A stretch of DNA of 64,000 nucleotides from Eleginops maclovinus (Eukaryota > Chordata > Actinopteri > Perciformes > Eleginopidae). Location of the stretch: positions 9,746,155 through 9,810,154 of the forward strand of contig NC_086365.1 in NCBI RefSeq assembly GCF_036324505.1, read 5' to 3'. The translations under genes and the position numbers were made by a program. The notes below the pieces were generated by a model. It saw nothing but the letters and a program-made list of their open reading frames with translations. It searched no databases and was not told where the DNA came from. Shown here piece after piece: positions 11,757-22,710 of the stretch. Each line of letters opens with the position of its first letter. Position 1 is the first letter of the stretch.

Positions 11757-13109
11757 AAATCTCTGGAGATTTTTTATTTCTTCATTTGGCCGAGACCATG
11801 ACTAATTTTCAAGACATTTTAGCTGCTGTTATTGCAGAGACAAGGATTGATTATTGACTGAATAAAAACATTCTCGATGTAAAAAACGAGGCAATCAGAC
11901 ATTACACAAAGATAAGGAATGAATATCTGACTGTGAGGTTACTTGTTGTGACATCATCCCCTTCTAGCTACACTGCAGGGCTGAATGTATACTGTATATG
12001 AGACGTAAACATTTGAAGCTCCAAAGGGCTTTGGCTGCTTTTCTCCAGATGTGTTTGGCGATTGGATCTGTCAGTTTCAAATGTTGACACTCTTCATGTT
12101 TGGCCGGGTTATCGGTCATCATTAGATCGATATCAGCTGTCACGCCATCAGCCGGGCTGAGAGAGCTCTGTACTTCATGGTTCTCACACCAATCGCTGTG
12201 AATAGGTGCTACCATTAGGCCGGCACATAGGCTTAACAAATACCATGCTGAAGAGCCATTGATCAGAGGGAGACTGTGAGGGGAAAGTGGGGAAAGTGTC
12301 ATGCCTCTTATTACATGTATTGATCAGTAGAGCAAGATAGATGGCTTTCCGCTATGATACCATCTGTCATTTCTGGTGCTGCAACCTGTTGAGCTTTCCC
12401 GCTGGGACAGTCTTCCTCCTCTTTGGCCTGGAATTCGGCACAAGAGCAATGTGGGCTGTCATGCAAATGGCAAGGGAGGAGGATATATTCAGGCAAACAA
12501 TAGGAGGCACATGAAGGAGCCATTTCTTAAAGCATGGCTGTTTTCCGTCTTCTATCGTAAACTTCTATGTGGAGAAAGCGTTGAACGGTCCATCAAGGAG
12601 GCACAATTCTGCTTTTTCACATCATTGTGTATTTCCTGTTGGACCATGCCTCAAGCAATAATGCCTATATTACTGTTACTTACAAATACATGCCATTACT
12701 TGTGGCACTGTCGAACGGTCAACGTTCCTGGGCCTACTCATTCACTTCTTCACATTTCCATGTTACAAATAAATGCGCTGGCCAAATCGATTCAGTTGTT
12801 CATGATTTCCAATCTAACTTGAGTGAAACTTTTAGTCTGCCTTGTAAAACTGAACCTATTTAACTGACTCCCGGAATCATGGCCATTGAGCAACTGTTGA
12901 ATGTTTTTCACTAGAAAAATAAAACATTTTCAGCACTTTGGTACAGAAAATCTACCGGACTGTGTTCCCAAAATAAAGTCAAATAAGGTTCTGTTTTGTC
13001 TACCATTTATTGTGTACTGCCGACCTTGTCTTTTAAGATTGGATGGAGTCCGAACATTGAGAATTTCACATTAAGGGTCAGTTCCAAACTGATTTTTCTT
13101 TTTTAAACA
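11757..13109. other. Unassigned stretch
   Basis: No recognisable gene or mobile element. A 148-codon frame at 12376-12822 is the longest here, but it overlaps another plus-strand frame and carries no known motif. Chance frames of this length are expected in a window of this size. Confidence 0.5.
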
Positions 13110-13225
13110 TACTTTTTGGGAGAGAGAGTGCCTTTATTTGACATATAGAGTGTAAGGTGGAGACAGAGGGGAGGATATTGCCTGTATAGTCCGGCCGGAT
13201 CAGGATTCAAAGCGGTCACCGCACC
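13110..13225 (-). mobile_element. SINE 3' fragment, minus strand
   Basis: On the minus strand this reads tttgaatcctg (B-box-like), then an aatatcctcccctctgtct segment, and ends in caaataaaggcactctctct. That is the layout of a common teleost tRNA-SINE body and tail. It lies back to back with the plus-strand SINE starting at about 13250. The 5' head is missing or too diverged to see. Confidence 0.55.
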
Positions 13226-13249
13226 AAACTGATTTAAATGTAAATAAAA

Positions 13250-13470
13250 TGGCCGTATAGCTCAGAGCTGGCAGCCATATACTGGGGTTTGATCAAACAC
13301 ATACTGTACACTGGGGTTTGATCCCCATGCGATGGACCCAGGTTCGAATCCAGCCTGAGACCCTTTGCCGCACATCATCCACTCTGTCTCCCTCATCTGT
13401 CACTATATTGAACGCACTGGTTGCCCAAAAATTGGTGATATACTGTATACCTCTGCTTCAACTGAAGTGA
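13250..13470 (+). mobile_element. tRNA-derived SINE with 29-bp internal duplication
   Basis: There is an A-box-like tagctcagagctggcag at 13258-13274 and a good B box, ggttcgaatcc, at 13341-13351. These are followed by the body motif tttgccgcacatcatcc and a ctctgtctccctc segment. The A-B distance is wider than in a tRNA because actggggtttgatc occurs twice (13281-13294 and 13310-13323), a 29-bp duplication inside the head. A functional tRNA is excluded by this spacing. Confidence 0.75.
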
Positions 13471-13639
13471 AGCAAAACACAAAGACTTGGTAGCTCTGTA
13501 AGTGATTATATCCAAGGTCATGTATACATGTTTTTCAATTATGTTCACATAATTTGGGTCCTATGGATTGTCAAGTCTTAATTTGATTTTGGTGCTACAC
13601 TGCACGCCTGTCGCTCTTCTTAAATGTTTATTTATAGAT

Positions 13640-13740
13640 TGACTTATTTGCTTCAAGGGGTTTAAGGACAGAGTTTGTCGTTTACTGTACAGACGGTTAA
13701 GCCCCTTGTTGTGAAATCCAATTTGCCATATAAATCATTT
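13640..13740 (+). mobile_element. Dispersed repeat tail
   Basis: The segment contains caaggggtttaaggacagag, then gtcgtttactgtacagacgg and ttaagcccctt, ending in gccatataaatc. This series of words is typical of a widespread teleost repeat end. The class (LINE or LTR) cannot be fixed from this piece. Confidence 0.45.
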
Positions 13741-16574
13741 TTAATTAGATTGGATTTAAAGGATACTATATTCCTGATAAACTTCTTTTTAATTAGCAAT
13801 CCAATATCGATTGAGTTTTAACACATATGTTTATATGAAGTGCAATAACACATGCAGAACTAAATGAAAGCCCATTAGAGTGAGTATTGATCAGGGAAAG
13901 TATAATTGACATTAACCCTACAGGCTTTATTCTGTGAGTCATCAGAAATGAAAGGAGGCATTCATTGGAGCTTAAACACTGAGACATCCTATTGGAGCAT
14001 CTGCTGTGCTGACAGGTGGAATAAATCACCAGCTCCACTACAATCTGCTGCAGAGGGAAACCTTGTGTGAACTGCAGCTCTCTGATCTGGTCATAAAGAG
14101 TTCTGCAGAAACACACCAAGCTAAGAGCAGGGCTGAGCTGCTAAGAGACAATAACACACATATAATCAGATACAGCAATACTGGAGATGTTCACGGTCAA
14201 ACAACATCTAACTTTGGAAGGTCTGATCATTCTCGACCAGGGTGAGGTACAAACAATGGATTCAGTTCTGTTAATCACTAACTCTTTAAGGCATTTCATG
14301 GGTTTGATACCATTTCTGAGCTGCTGAGACCATGCCAACAAGGGTCCACACTTCTTGCACTCCCTGTGCTTTTTTGCTACTGCTTGCTGTCATGGCACCT
14401 AAAGTATTATAATTGAATTGTAATTTGCACCTTTGTTTCTGCATTTCGCCTTCAAACAAGCTAAAACAATTCAAGACAGACTTCTTTGATTAAAAAACAT
14501 TTTACTTTGAATAGTTTTTGCAGATTAGGCCCCATCGTGATATCGTATTTTAAGGGGGAGGTGCATCAGTGAGTGGAATAGGAAACCCTCAACCTAACCC
14601 AAACTGTAGTTGGTTCCCTAAAGACTGCACACGTATAATCAGGAAGCTGATTGCTCTGAAGTCACGTTGAGCTTTATATCTATTTAAACAGTCTTTCACC
14701 TGAAGAAAATAGTATAAATGTATATAAAACAAACCCAAAGCATTTAAAATTAAGAGAATACAATTAGCATTTAACTGCTTTGTATGACTTTGAATCTTCT
14801 GGACCGTGTAATACAAGTGTGATTGTATTCATATGGAATTGTATCAGGTTAAACTAATCGCTGCATGTTTTCATTGTGTTGTTTGTTATCTGGTAGCTAT
14901 CAGAAAGAGCTATACAGCATATCAAGTCCTTTCTGTTACATCACATCCAGTGGAGAAGTGGTGCAGAGTGCTGACCATCTGACATGAGGCCACAGTGTAT
15001 ATCTAGAGGGCCACTGGGGGACTTAGGCTGCAGTCTGGCCATTTACTCTGCGCTTGCTTACAGCTCCGAGGCCGGGCTGAAGCTATGCAGCGAGGAGCAC
15101 CGGGGGAGTATCAAGATGACAGACGACAGGCTGTGAGATACCTGTAAGTGCATCTGACAGAGAGAGGAACAGATACAACATCTCAGTCCCGGCCTCTCAC
15201 TGTTTATAGCATCTGACAATCTTAGAGTGTCACCACGCATTTGACTCAGAGGGTTACAGGGTGCTGCAGTGGAGGCCTGAAGACACTACAGAGGAAGCGG
15301 TTCGACACACCAAACCTACATAAAATATTGATGCATACATAATGGTAATGTATGTATATTATATTCAATTAAAGGCTTGATGTTGTTTTCATGTTCTCGG
15401 CAGTGAGTTTTTCCCCCGTATCCATATCCTCGGGGGGTTCAAAGGTAGACAGAGCAGGCTGACACATAATAATGCCGTCATCATGTCGTATTTAGCCCGG
15501 GTACACAACCACAGTGGAGTGAGTAGGAATAGTGTGTGCTGTTCTTCCGAGAAACATTCACACTGTGACCTTTTCGCTAAAGCATTCGATAACAGGCGTG
15601 TTGTCATAACAACCCTCTCCGGCTGCCCACTGGACTACATTTGGATAATTCAGCATCAGTAAACTGTGGCTCAGCTGCTCCTCCACATTTCCTTCTTGCA
15701 TTGCACTATTGATGATTATATACTGTTCATCATGTTCAGAAGTGTTGGTTCCAGATATTGTCAGTCAGCTTGAGGTTTTTCAGACTTGGTCTTCCATTCG
15801 TCCGTTCATCCATCAATTAGGTTTATCTTATTATCTTTTGGATGGTCGGTTAATGTCCGAGCTGTATGGATACCCCGATTGATTGACCGCCAATCATTAG
15901 AGACCGATTTTAGTAGAAATCTGAGATCGGGACATTGGCATTAATGCTATGTAGTAGCCATTTATTGTTGGGTGTGTTGGGCAATCTTCTACTAATTTTC
16001 TGACTCTGTGGTTAACACACTAGTAATGACTTCAGCCTTGTTAACAGGCCAGAAGCTGCACATATGGTTGCTCGGGAGCTATATCCTACTAGCACATGGT
16101 GGAAAGCACAGGAGCGTTTGGAAAATAACGGAGGTAACAGTTTACAGCAACTAAAGGCAGAATGATGATGCGTTTAAGCTCTAAAATATATGAAAGGTAC
16201 ATGGGTGTGAAAGGTTAAGGTGCAAATGGAAATGAAAACTTTACCCTAATGTCTTTAGATGCTGGGGAACTTAAATAAACAACCATTCTCATATTGGGGT
16301 TGATACGGATATAGCTCACCATCAATCGATACCTACATAGAACTTGATTGGGCCATCTCTATCCAGCTCGCATTGGGCGAAAAGCATGGCATACCCGTGA
16401 CCGATAGGCAGTCAATTGAAAGGCTGACAACCATTCAAGCCGAACACAGGCTTTCCTTGGACTTAGTGCATATTTCATTCTGCTTTAGTGACCTTTCCTT
16501 GAAAACAACTGGAGCTACCAGGAATGAATGTTTTATTATAAAATGCTGCACTGATGTCTATATTGAACTGTTTA
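13741..16574. other. Unassigned stretch, possibly unique DNA
   Basis: No repeat hallmark was found over 2.8 kb. The absence of recognisable mobile elements across 13.75-15.3 kb contrasts with its neighbours and would suit conserved non-coding DNA, but conservation cannot be seen from one genome. Open frames reach at most 108 codons and carry no recognisable domain. Confidence 0.45.
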
Positions 16575-16584
16575 ACTTAGGGTT

Positions 16585-17004
16585 GTGTATTTGGTTGAGC
16601 TGGTTCGACAGGCTCGACAGCGGCTCTTCTTCCTCCGCAGGCTGCGGAAGTTCAACATGGACTCCAGGATACTCTGCAACTTCTATAGGTGCACCATCGA
16701 GAGTATCCTGACTGGCTGCATCACCGCCTGGTATGGCTGTTGCACCGCCCTCAACCGTAAGACTCTACAGAGGGTGGTGAAAACTGCTCAGCACATCACC
16801 AGGACGGAGCTGCCATCCATGGAGGACCTCTACACCCAGCGGTGTAGGAAGAAGGCCGGTAGGATATTAAAGGACCCCCATCACCCCAGCAACAATCTGT
16901 TCTGTCTGCTGCCGTCTGGCAGACGGTACCGCAGCATCCGGACCGAGACCACCAGACTCAGAGACAGTTTTATACCACAGGCTATAAGACTGCTGAACTC
17001 CTGA
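16585..17004 (+). CDS. LINE reverse-transcriptase ORF, C-terminal remnant
   Basis: This is a 5'-truncated LINE ORF2 end of the L2/CR1/Rex1-like type. The open frame is 139 codons and ends at a natural stop (tga, 17002-17004). It carries the family's post-RT hallmarks in order: RLFFLRRLRKF (about residues 13-23), FYRCTIESIL, AWYG, RVVKTAQHI, RCRKKAGRILKDPHHPS, LLPSGRRYRSI and the terminus RLRDSFIPQAIRLLNS. The palm catalytic motif and endonuclease are absent, so it cannot retrotranspose. The first Met lies at the truncation point and is not a real start. No stop or frameshift breaks the remaining frame, which suggests a fairly recent insertion. Confidence 0.9.
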   Translation: MYLVELVRQARQRLFFLRRLRKFNMDSRILCNFYRCTIESILTGCITAWYGCCTALNRKTLQRVVKTAQHITRTELPSMEDLYTQRCRKKAGRILKDPHHPSNNLFCLLPSGRRYRSIRTETTRLRDSFIPQAIRLLNS

Positions 17005-17411
17005 GCTGTGTGAATGTCTACTCACATCTTTTTATAGTACACACATACATATATATATATATATTATACACATCTGCCATACATATCTGTTTATAGTACA
17101 CATATCTATATATTATACATATCTGCCATATACATCTGTTATACGTAATATATGCATCTGTCCATACCTCCTCATTCAACAGTGTAAAGTGTTTAAATAC
17201 TCTCAATGTATTCCACATATGTATATATTTCACATCCTCAAATCTTTATTGTTGTTATTGTAAATATTCTTCTCTCTTTTTGCACTATTTTATTTATCTT
17301 ATTTGCACCATGTATGTTGAGTTGTTAGAGGAGCATGGGACATAAGATTTTCATTGCCAACATATACGTTGTATCTGCTGTGCATATGACCAATAAAGCC
17401 TTGAAACCTGG
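17005..17411 (+). mobile_element. 3' UTR and tail of the LINE at 16.6 kb
   Basis: AT-rich DNA following the LINE stop codon. It holds tandem variants of catctgccatacatatctg and a short (TA)n run near 17050. It ends in ttttcattgccaacatatac, then gaccaataaagccttgaaacc, a typical LINE terminal motif. The element therefore spans about 16.58-17.41 kb. Confidence 0.8.
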
Positions 17412-18000
17412 TAGGTAAAAACATGGGCATGCATAATAGTAGAAACAATTTTTAAAACCAATTTAGAAGACAAGATAAAAGATGTCCCGTTATCTGCATG
17501 GGTCTTTTGCTCTGTTCCTCAGGGTCAAACGGCCGTAGGTAAGGTAAACAGAAAGCTCTCGCCTGGTTAGAGAGCAACCTATTTCAGAGTGTGCGTTGCA
17601 TCACTTCCTGCATCATAAAGAATGCACCTGGGGATCATGTGAGTTTCCTGCGTGAGATATCACATTGAGCGTTCTAGCAAAGTTGTATCATCAGATCAAC
17701 AGTCAGGAGAGCCCAAACAGAAAGTGAGTCTGAGATAAACAAGTATACCCCAATTAGAGAAGAAGAGGCACTTTGCCATGCCTGGGGCATAAACACTTTA
17801 CATATTCATGAGATATGTAAATAAGAAATGAGGATGCATTGTGCTCAAAAACCGTGACGCTTTGTATAAAGAGGCTTATTGAGGTAAGGAGGTTATTGAA
17901 ATATTACCTGGATAGACTGCAGGCGACCTTTGAGTGTCAACCACAGTGAATAGAAGGGGAAATCCATACTACTGCATACGTGAACAAGTAGTAATGGGGC
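17412..18000. other. Unassigned stretch
   Basis: No gene or repeat recognised between the LINE tail and the first family X copy. Confidence 0.5.
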
Positions 18001-18250
18001 GTTGATCTTGTATATAAGATACTGTACATTCTCACGAGAACATGACGCCTGTATACAAGATTGCGCCGTATACGTAAAGACGTAGAGCTCCTTAAAAAGA
18101 AAGCTGTCTATGCCCGCTGGCGTTTTATTTGATATGAGTAATTATACCGTTTTTGACAAACAGAAATATTGTTTTCTGGCATCTCTTTAAAATTGTACGG
18201 GGAAAATCAGCATTTTGGTATGAGGACACCTGCCAGTCGTGGTTTCTGAG
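18001..18250 (+). mobile_element. Family X dispersed element, copy 1
   Basis: Two blocks recur elsewhere. Block 1 (18003-18070) is gatcttgtatataagat ... cgcctgtatacaagattgcg and matches 60565-60626 plus 62397-62408. Block 2 (about 18100-18235) includes attgttttctggcatc and ggggaaaatcagcattttgg; it matches 57870-58010 and 62450-62500. Three copies in 64 kb show a dispersed element. No coding capacity or terminal repeats are visible, so its class is unknown. Confidence 0.75.
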
Positions 18251-19308
18251 GGAGCTATGTCTGATTGATGTCCTCAAGTCATGCCACGTCAGCCAGCTGA
18301 ACACAAAAGGATTGAAAAACTGAAACAAATCTGAGGGTGAAGCCAGGACGAAGTGAGAAAACCAGATCTCTTTAGCTCCTGTCTAAATGTGATTAATAAA
18401 GTCTAGCAACACCCTGGTTAAACTACAAATGAATTCCCAAAATATGTTATTGGAAATGTTCATCACAAATTGGTCAAGCTGTAAAATCTACAGTAGGCCA
18501 TTTATTGTGTCATAGGGGTCATTATTCTTAACAGTCCAAAGCTGGTATCAAATTTAGATGGAAGCCTAGAAGGGTCACTATAAGCCTCCGAGCCAAATGC
18601 TCAAGGGCGTTACCAGCAATAATATTTGTCACACAATAAACCCTTAGAAATAAAAGTTGCTTCCATTAATCTTTTAGGCCAAATCTATTCATGATAAGAG
18701 AGCAGTTTAAAAAAACAAAACAGATCAGGAACACAGTGGAACACAAAGACGCTGTGAAGGATGTGATGCTCCTTTGGTGTCTCCTGACAGCAACAGAGAT
18801 GAACAAACTGACACACTTTGGACATTTCCATTCATGAAAATCACAACCAAACAAGAAGTGTCAACTGCATCTCTCAGGCCAAACACTTTTCCGGCCTCAT
18901 CCTCTCAGCCTGTTCGGTTTCATAATTTTTAATATCCCCGTACTGATGAGGAAGACAGCCTCGCTAAATCCCAGTCAGATTAGTACTAAACCTCCTGCCA
19001 GTCACAGAGAGGCTAGAGATAACTGCTGTGGTTAACTCTCCTCAAGGGGTTTTATTTTCACATTTATTTTGAATAAGTGAGCAAAATGTTTGACAACCAA
19101 AGTTTCAATTCAAGTTTCTGAAGGCGCAAAGAATAAAACCGGGAAAACAACTTTTGAACTATTTTATAAAATGCAAAATGTGCTGTCACTGGAGGTAGAG
19201 CTGTCGTCTAAGGTTTTAGGTTTGATCACAGGAAGTGGCTTCCAACATAATTTGTTAGTTAGCATAGGTCTACGGTGGCCCTGAAGTGCAAGTCGAACAA
19301 CATTTTGG
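18251..19308. other. Unassigned stretch
   Basis: No recognisable gene or mobile element; open frames are below 70 codons. Confidence 0.5.
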
Positions 19309-20182
19309 ACATTTCAAAAAACACAACATTTCACAAAACACTACATCATATCAAATATTACGGAAAGGGTGTTCCTTTAGGGAGAACACTCCTTGTTTGT
19401 GATTGGACAGAGCTAGCCGGAGAAACACTGCTGTGATTGGTTGTTTGACAGCGCTACGTCTTTCCTGTGCACAAATGAACAAACTCTTTCAGCCACACTT
19501 TCAGGGTTCTAAGGCAGCGGTCCCAAAACCTTTTTGTGCTACGGACTGGTTTTATGTAAGCCTTCAAAGATGGGGGGGATACTGGGCTGTAGTTCCGCTC
19601 CGGTACTTTCATTATGAGGAAAATTAACATTTGCTGCAAACATAAGGCGCCACTTATAGCTGCGTCCTTAGTTGAAAGTAGTTTCTCTTTCGAGCAGAAC
19701 CGGCACCGCTTGTGAAGTGACCAGAAACACCGAATCCCAGACGGAATATATCTTTCCGGTCTTCCGTAATCATCAGGCTTCGATCTACATTTCATGAGCT
19801 CCGCTGCTAAATTATCCCGATCAAAATATCTTGTTGAAACGAGTACCGGTGTCTGGCATGTTGATGTCGTGATGGGTTGACAGAATGTGAGGATTACTTC
19901 ATATGTGTATTCTAAAATATTCCCTTAACATTTTCATCTCTTCTTCTATTCATTCCAACTCAGTTTACAATTTGTGCAGACACAGCTGAGTAGTACCAAA
20001 CAGGAAAGACGTAGCGCTGTCAAACAACCAATCACAGCACTGTTTCTCCGGCTAGCTCTGTCCAATCACAAACAAGGAGCGTTCTCCCTAAAGGAACACC
20101 CTTTCCGTAATCTTTGAAATGTTGTAGTGTTTCTTGAGATGTTGTTGTGTTTTATAAATTGTTGTAGTGTTTAGTGAAATGT
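19309..20182. mobile_element. Non-autonomous DNA transposon with long inverted arms
   Basis: Inner arms 19357-19468 and 20000-20111 are inverted copies of 112 bp with only two mismatches that I count. Outside them both ends continue as AT-rich subterminal repeats of the acatttca(n)aaaacac type, so the element ends near 19309 and 20182. The 531-bp centre has no long frame; near 19514 it carries gcagcggtcccaaaacc followed by a ggactggtt motif, reminiscent of an hAT terminus. No clear target duplication was found at these ends. The structure is a MITE-like or foldback element, and its transcript would fold into a long hairpin. Confidence 0.85.
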
Positions 20183-20316
20183 ACATACACCTGTAAGCTT
20201 TTCAAATGTCACATTAGTTTACTGTGAGCCGGGATTCTACGGTGTTAATCCTCATGTCTTTTTTTAAATACCAAGAACAGCGCTTTGCGATGTGTAACTG
20301 AAAGACAAATGTTCAC

Positions 20317-20319
<3 letters not shown>

Positions 20320-20352
<33 letters not shown>
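20320..20352. repeat. (CA)16 microsatellite
   Basis: Uninterrupted CA dinucleotides. They lie about 110 bp before a (TG)n tract of the opposite sense, so the two could pair in a transcript. Confidence 0.97.
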
Positions 20353-20353
<1 letters not shown>

Positions 20354-20456
20354 CACTTACTGTATAGTAAATAGAAGGTGGGGTCAGGTTGTGGAGGTGT
20401 ACTTGTGCTAGAATCTCTCAAGGGGAATAAACATCTCTTGTTTGTTTTGTGTGTTG

Positions 20457-20460
<4 letters not shown>

Positions 20461-20537
<77 letters not shown>
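20461..20537. repeat. (TG)n microsatellite, about 38 units
   Basis: Uninterrupted TG dinucleotides ending in tgagtgtgag. The Cys-Val frames across it are artefacts. Confidence 0.97.
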
Positions 20538-20539
<2 letters not shown>

Positions 20540-20985
20540 TGTGAGTACCAGTGCTGTGGGTTGTCTTCTTTTTAGGATTAGTTGGATGTTATTGTTTTCT
20601 GCCTCTAGTCTTTGCAGCCTTGTTTTTGTCCCACTGGTCTACCGTCCCCCTGTTCTGAGGAGACACCGCTGCCTTTTATTAACAAGCAAAGACAGAGGGA
20701 CTGAGCTCGACACTGTGCAGCGCCGGATAAACAAAGATGTTAGCTGTCAGCACCTATACTGTCATACCAAACTGGTGTCTGTATTGCAGCGAATGTGTCC
20801 ATTTAAGTTGCATTTCTGTTATTAAACCTATTAAGTGCTGTGAGTATTCACTCAACACTCCCAATCTCCATTTGCAAAAAGAAAAACATGTTGGTCTCTG
20901 ATTTTGAATAAGATATCAAACAACTACCAATCAGATATCTATGAAATTGGCTCTGATTATTCATGCTCACAATTCCGATTACTTG
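20538..20985. other. Unassigned stretch
   Basis: No gene recognised between the TG tract and the next mobile element. Confidence 0.5.
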
Positions 20986-21235
20986 AAGGGGCTCTATTAT
21001 GCTACTTTACGGTTCATATTTGTATTTCGTGCCTCTACTGAGACATATTTCCATGCTTTAATGTTCAAAAAGGTCTGTATTTTTCTCATACTGCCTGTGC
21101 TGCAGCACCTCTGTTCACCCTCTGTCTGAAACCAGAGTTTGCTTTGACTGGTTAGCTGGTCAGCTCTGTTGTGATTGGTCAACTGCTTAGAGATGTCCCG
21201 CCCCCTTGTGTAGAAATAGTGTGAAAAATGGAGAT
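20986..21235 (+). mobile_element. Dispersed non-autonomous repeat, copy 2
   Basis: Starts aaggggctctattatgc and continues with the words shared with the inverted copy at 9160-9350. It then adds gattggtcaactgcttagag and a cccgcccccttgtg end. Genomic repeats with ggggc..ctattatgc ends are common in percomorph fish, and non-autonomous DNA transposon is the likely class. A second gcataatagggcccctttaa end, in the opposite sense, occurs near 30806. Confidence 0.75.
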
Positions 21236-22710
21236 TGGTGAAATAATGAATGCCATTGAAAAATAAAACACTAACAACTCGTTATCGTATGAATATTCAA
21301 TTATCACCTCAAGTCCCACAGAAGAAATAAAACCAAAATAATTACCAAGATCCATCGTGCTCCCGTCTTCTGATTAATAAACACACACAATATAGTTTTA
21401 TGCACCACAGGGCAGTACTGACATCCGTCTCTCTTCTGGAAACAGAGGCACTAAAGATACCACTGTGCCGCTTCAAATGTTATGAAGAATACATTTATGA
21501 CTTTACCCTTGTTCTATTATTACACCAGGTCAATCAATACATGTAACTGTCCCCTTGTTTTTGCTGAAGGGGGTATTAGATTTTCAATCACCGCATACTT
21601 GAGGTGCCTTTGCAGATCCATTATCTTCCATGTTTTTCCGGCAGTCGATCACAGAGGCGCGTTTCATAATCCTACTTCTCGTGTACTTTAAGGACGCTTC
21701 AGACGTTGTTATAACAAGCTCTGTTAAAATGCCCGACTCCACAAACCTCACTAGGAGACTCTCTTGGAAGCGATAAGTAAAGTGACTAGTAGAGGCAGTG
21801 GACACACTTTTGGCGGGCAATAGGGTGGCGCAGTAACAACGTTTTTCTGTAGGCCGACAGAGTTAGCATTGCAAATGGTTCCCTTGACAAAAAACAATAG
21901 GATTTTTCCATTGGATTTCGTTAAATAGCAGGAAATAATCTCCGTAGCTAAAACACAAACGATTCCTAACTTGTTCGTTCAGCAGAATAATCTCCACATA
22001 CGTATTAACGGCATTTTGAGTTGGCGTAAATGCAATCGCCGGAAGTAAGAACTAAACTATAAGCGAACTACATCGCGATCTCCTGGCTGCGCATGTCCAT
22101 TCCTAAACTAAACGCGGTTTCGTGTTGGGGTGATGACGCTTTGTAAACCACCGTTTTATGACACATACTGTAGAAGCTTCGGATATTCACGAGTGGGGAA
22201 CAAACGTGAACATTCCAGAATATCTCACTCACGCTAAAATATTTGTAGATTTTAGGGCTCGTTTCCGCACCACTCTATTGTTTGGTGCCTGATTGCATAT
22301 TTTTAAACAGCTAATCACTGGAGAGGCTGACAACAACACTGTCCTTAAATACTTGGTACCAACCACAGTACCTGTCAGAGAGGAAAAACTAGTTCTCTGC
22401 TATATGTAAATAAAGAAGATGGCTGCTGCTGGCGAACAACAGCCTTTCGAATCGGCACCATACACAACACGCCATACGCGGAACAGTTGGCATTGAATCT
22501 TTTCCGTCGCTCTGACTACGTCACCTTCTTCGTTGCTCTGATTGGTTGTAGCGCTATCCTATTGCGTGCAGAAGGAATTTGATAGACAACCGTTTATCCC
22601 GCCCCTCGGATTGAGCCCTGCCAACTGTGTGTGCCCAGACCTACATCTTGATGTAGGTGTGGGTGGTACATCTTGATGTAGGTGAGGTGTGCCAGGCTAT
22701 CTCTTTCCAC
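21236..22710. mobile_element. Mosaic of non-autonomous DNA-transposon sequence
   Basis: Several clues mark this as repeat-derived. The stretch 21982-22095, starting cagcagaataatctccacat, has a diverged second copy at 40773-40880; both end in ggctgcgcat. The stretch near 22530-22650 (ctctgattggttgtagcgc, then cgtttatcccgcccctcgga) has the composition of teleost DNA elements. At 22640-22680 gatgtaggtg is duplicated around short inverted repeats. No transposase frame is visible. Element boundaries are uncertain. Confidence 0.55.
22640..22683. repeat. Paired short palindromes
   Basis: The inverted repeat acctacatc-tt-gatgtaggt is followed by a second, nearly identical tacatc-tt-gatgta unit. Each can form a small stem with a 2-nt loop on paper. 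It lies at the right end of the transposon mosaic, so it may be a terminal hairpin. Confidence 0.75.

Noticed and set aside
12376..12822. 148-codon frame
   Set aside because: No motif, overlapped by another plus-strand frame, and of chance length.
13258..13360. A tRNA gene with an intron
   Set aside because: The extra bases between the boxes are a 29-bp duplication rather than an intron at the anticodon, and SINE body sequence follows.
15110..15160. A possible exon end, from gagatacctgtaagtgc resembling a splice donor
   Set aside because: A single donor-like word without an open frame, acceptor or protein similarity is not enough.
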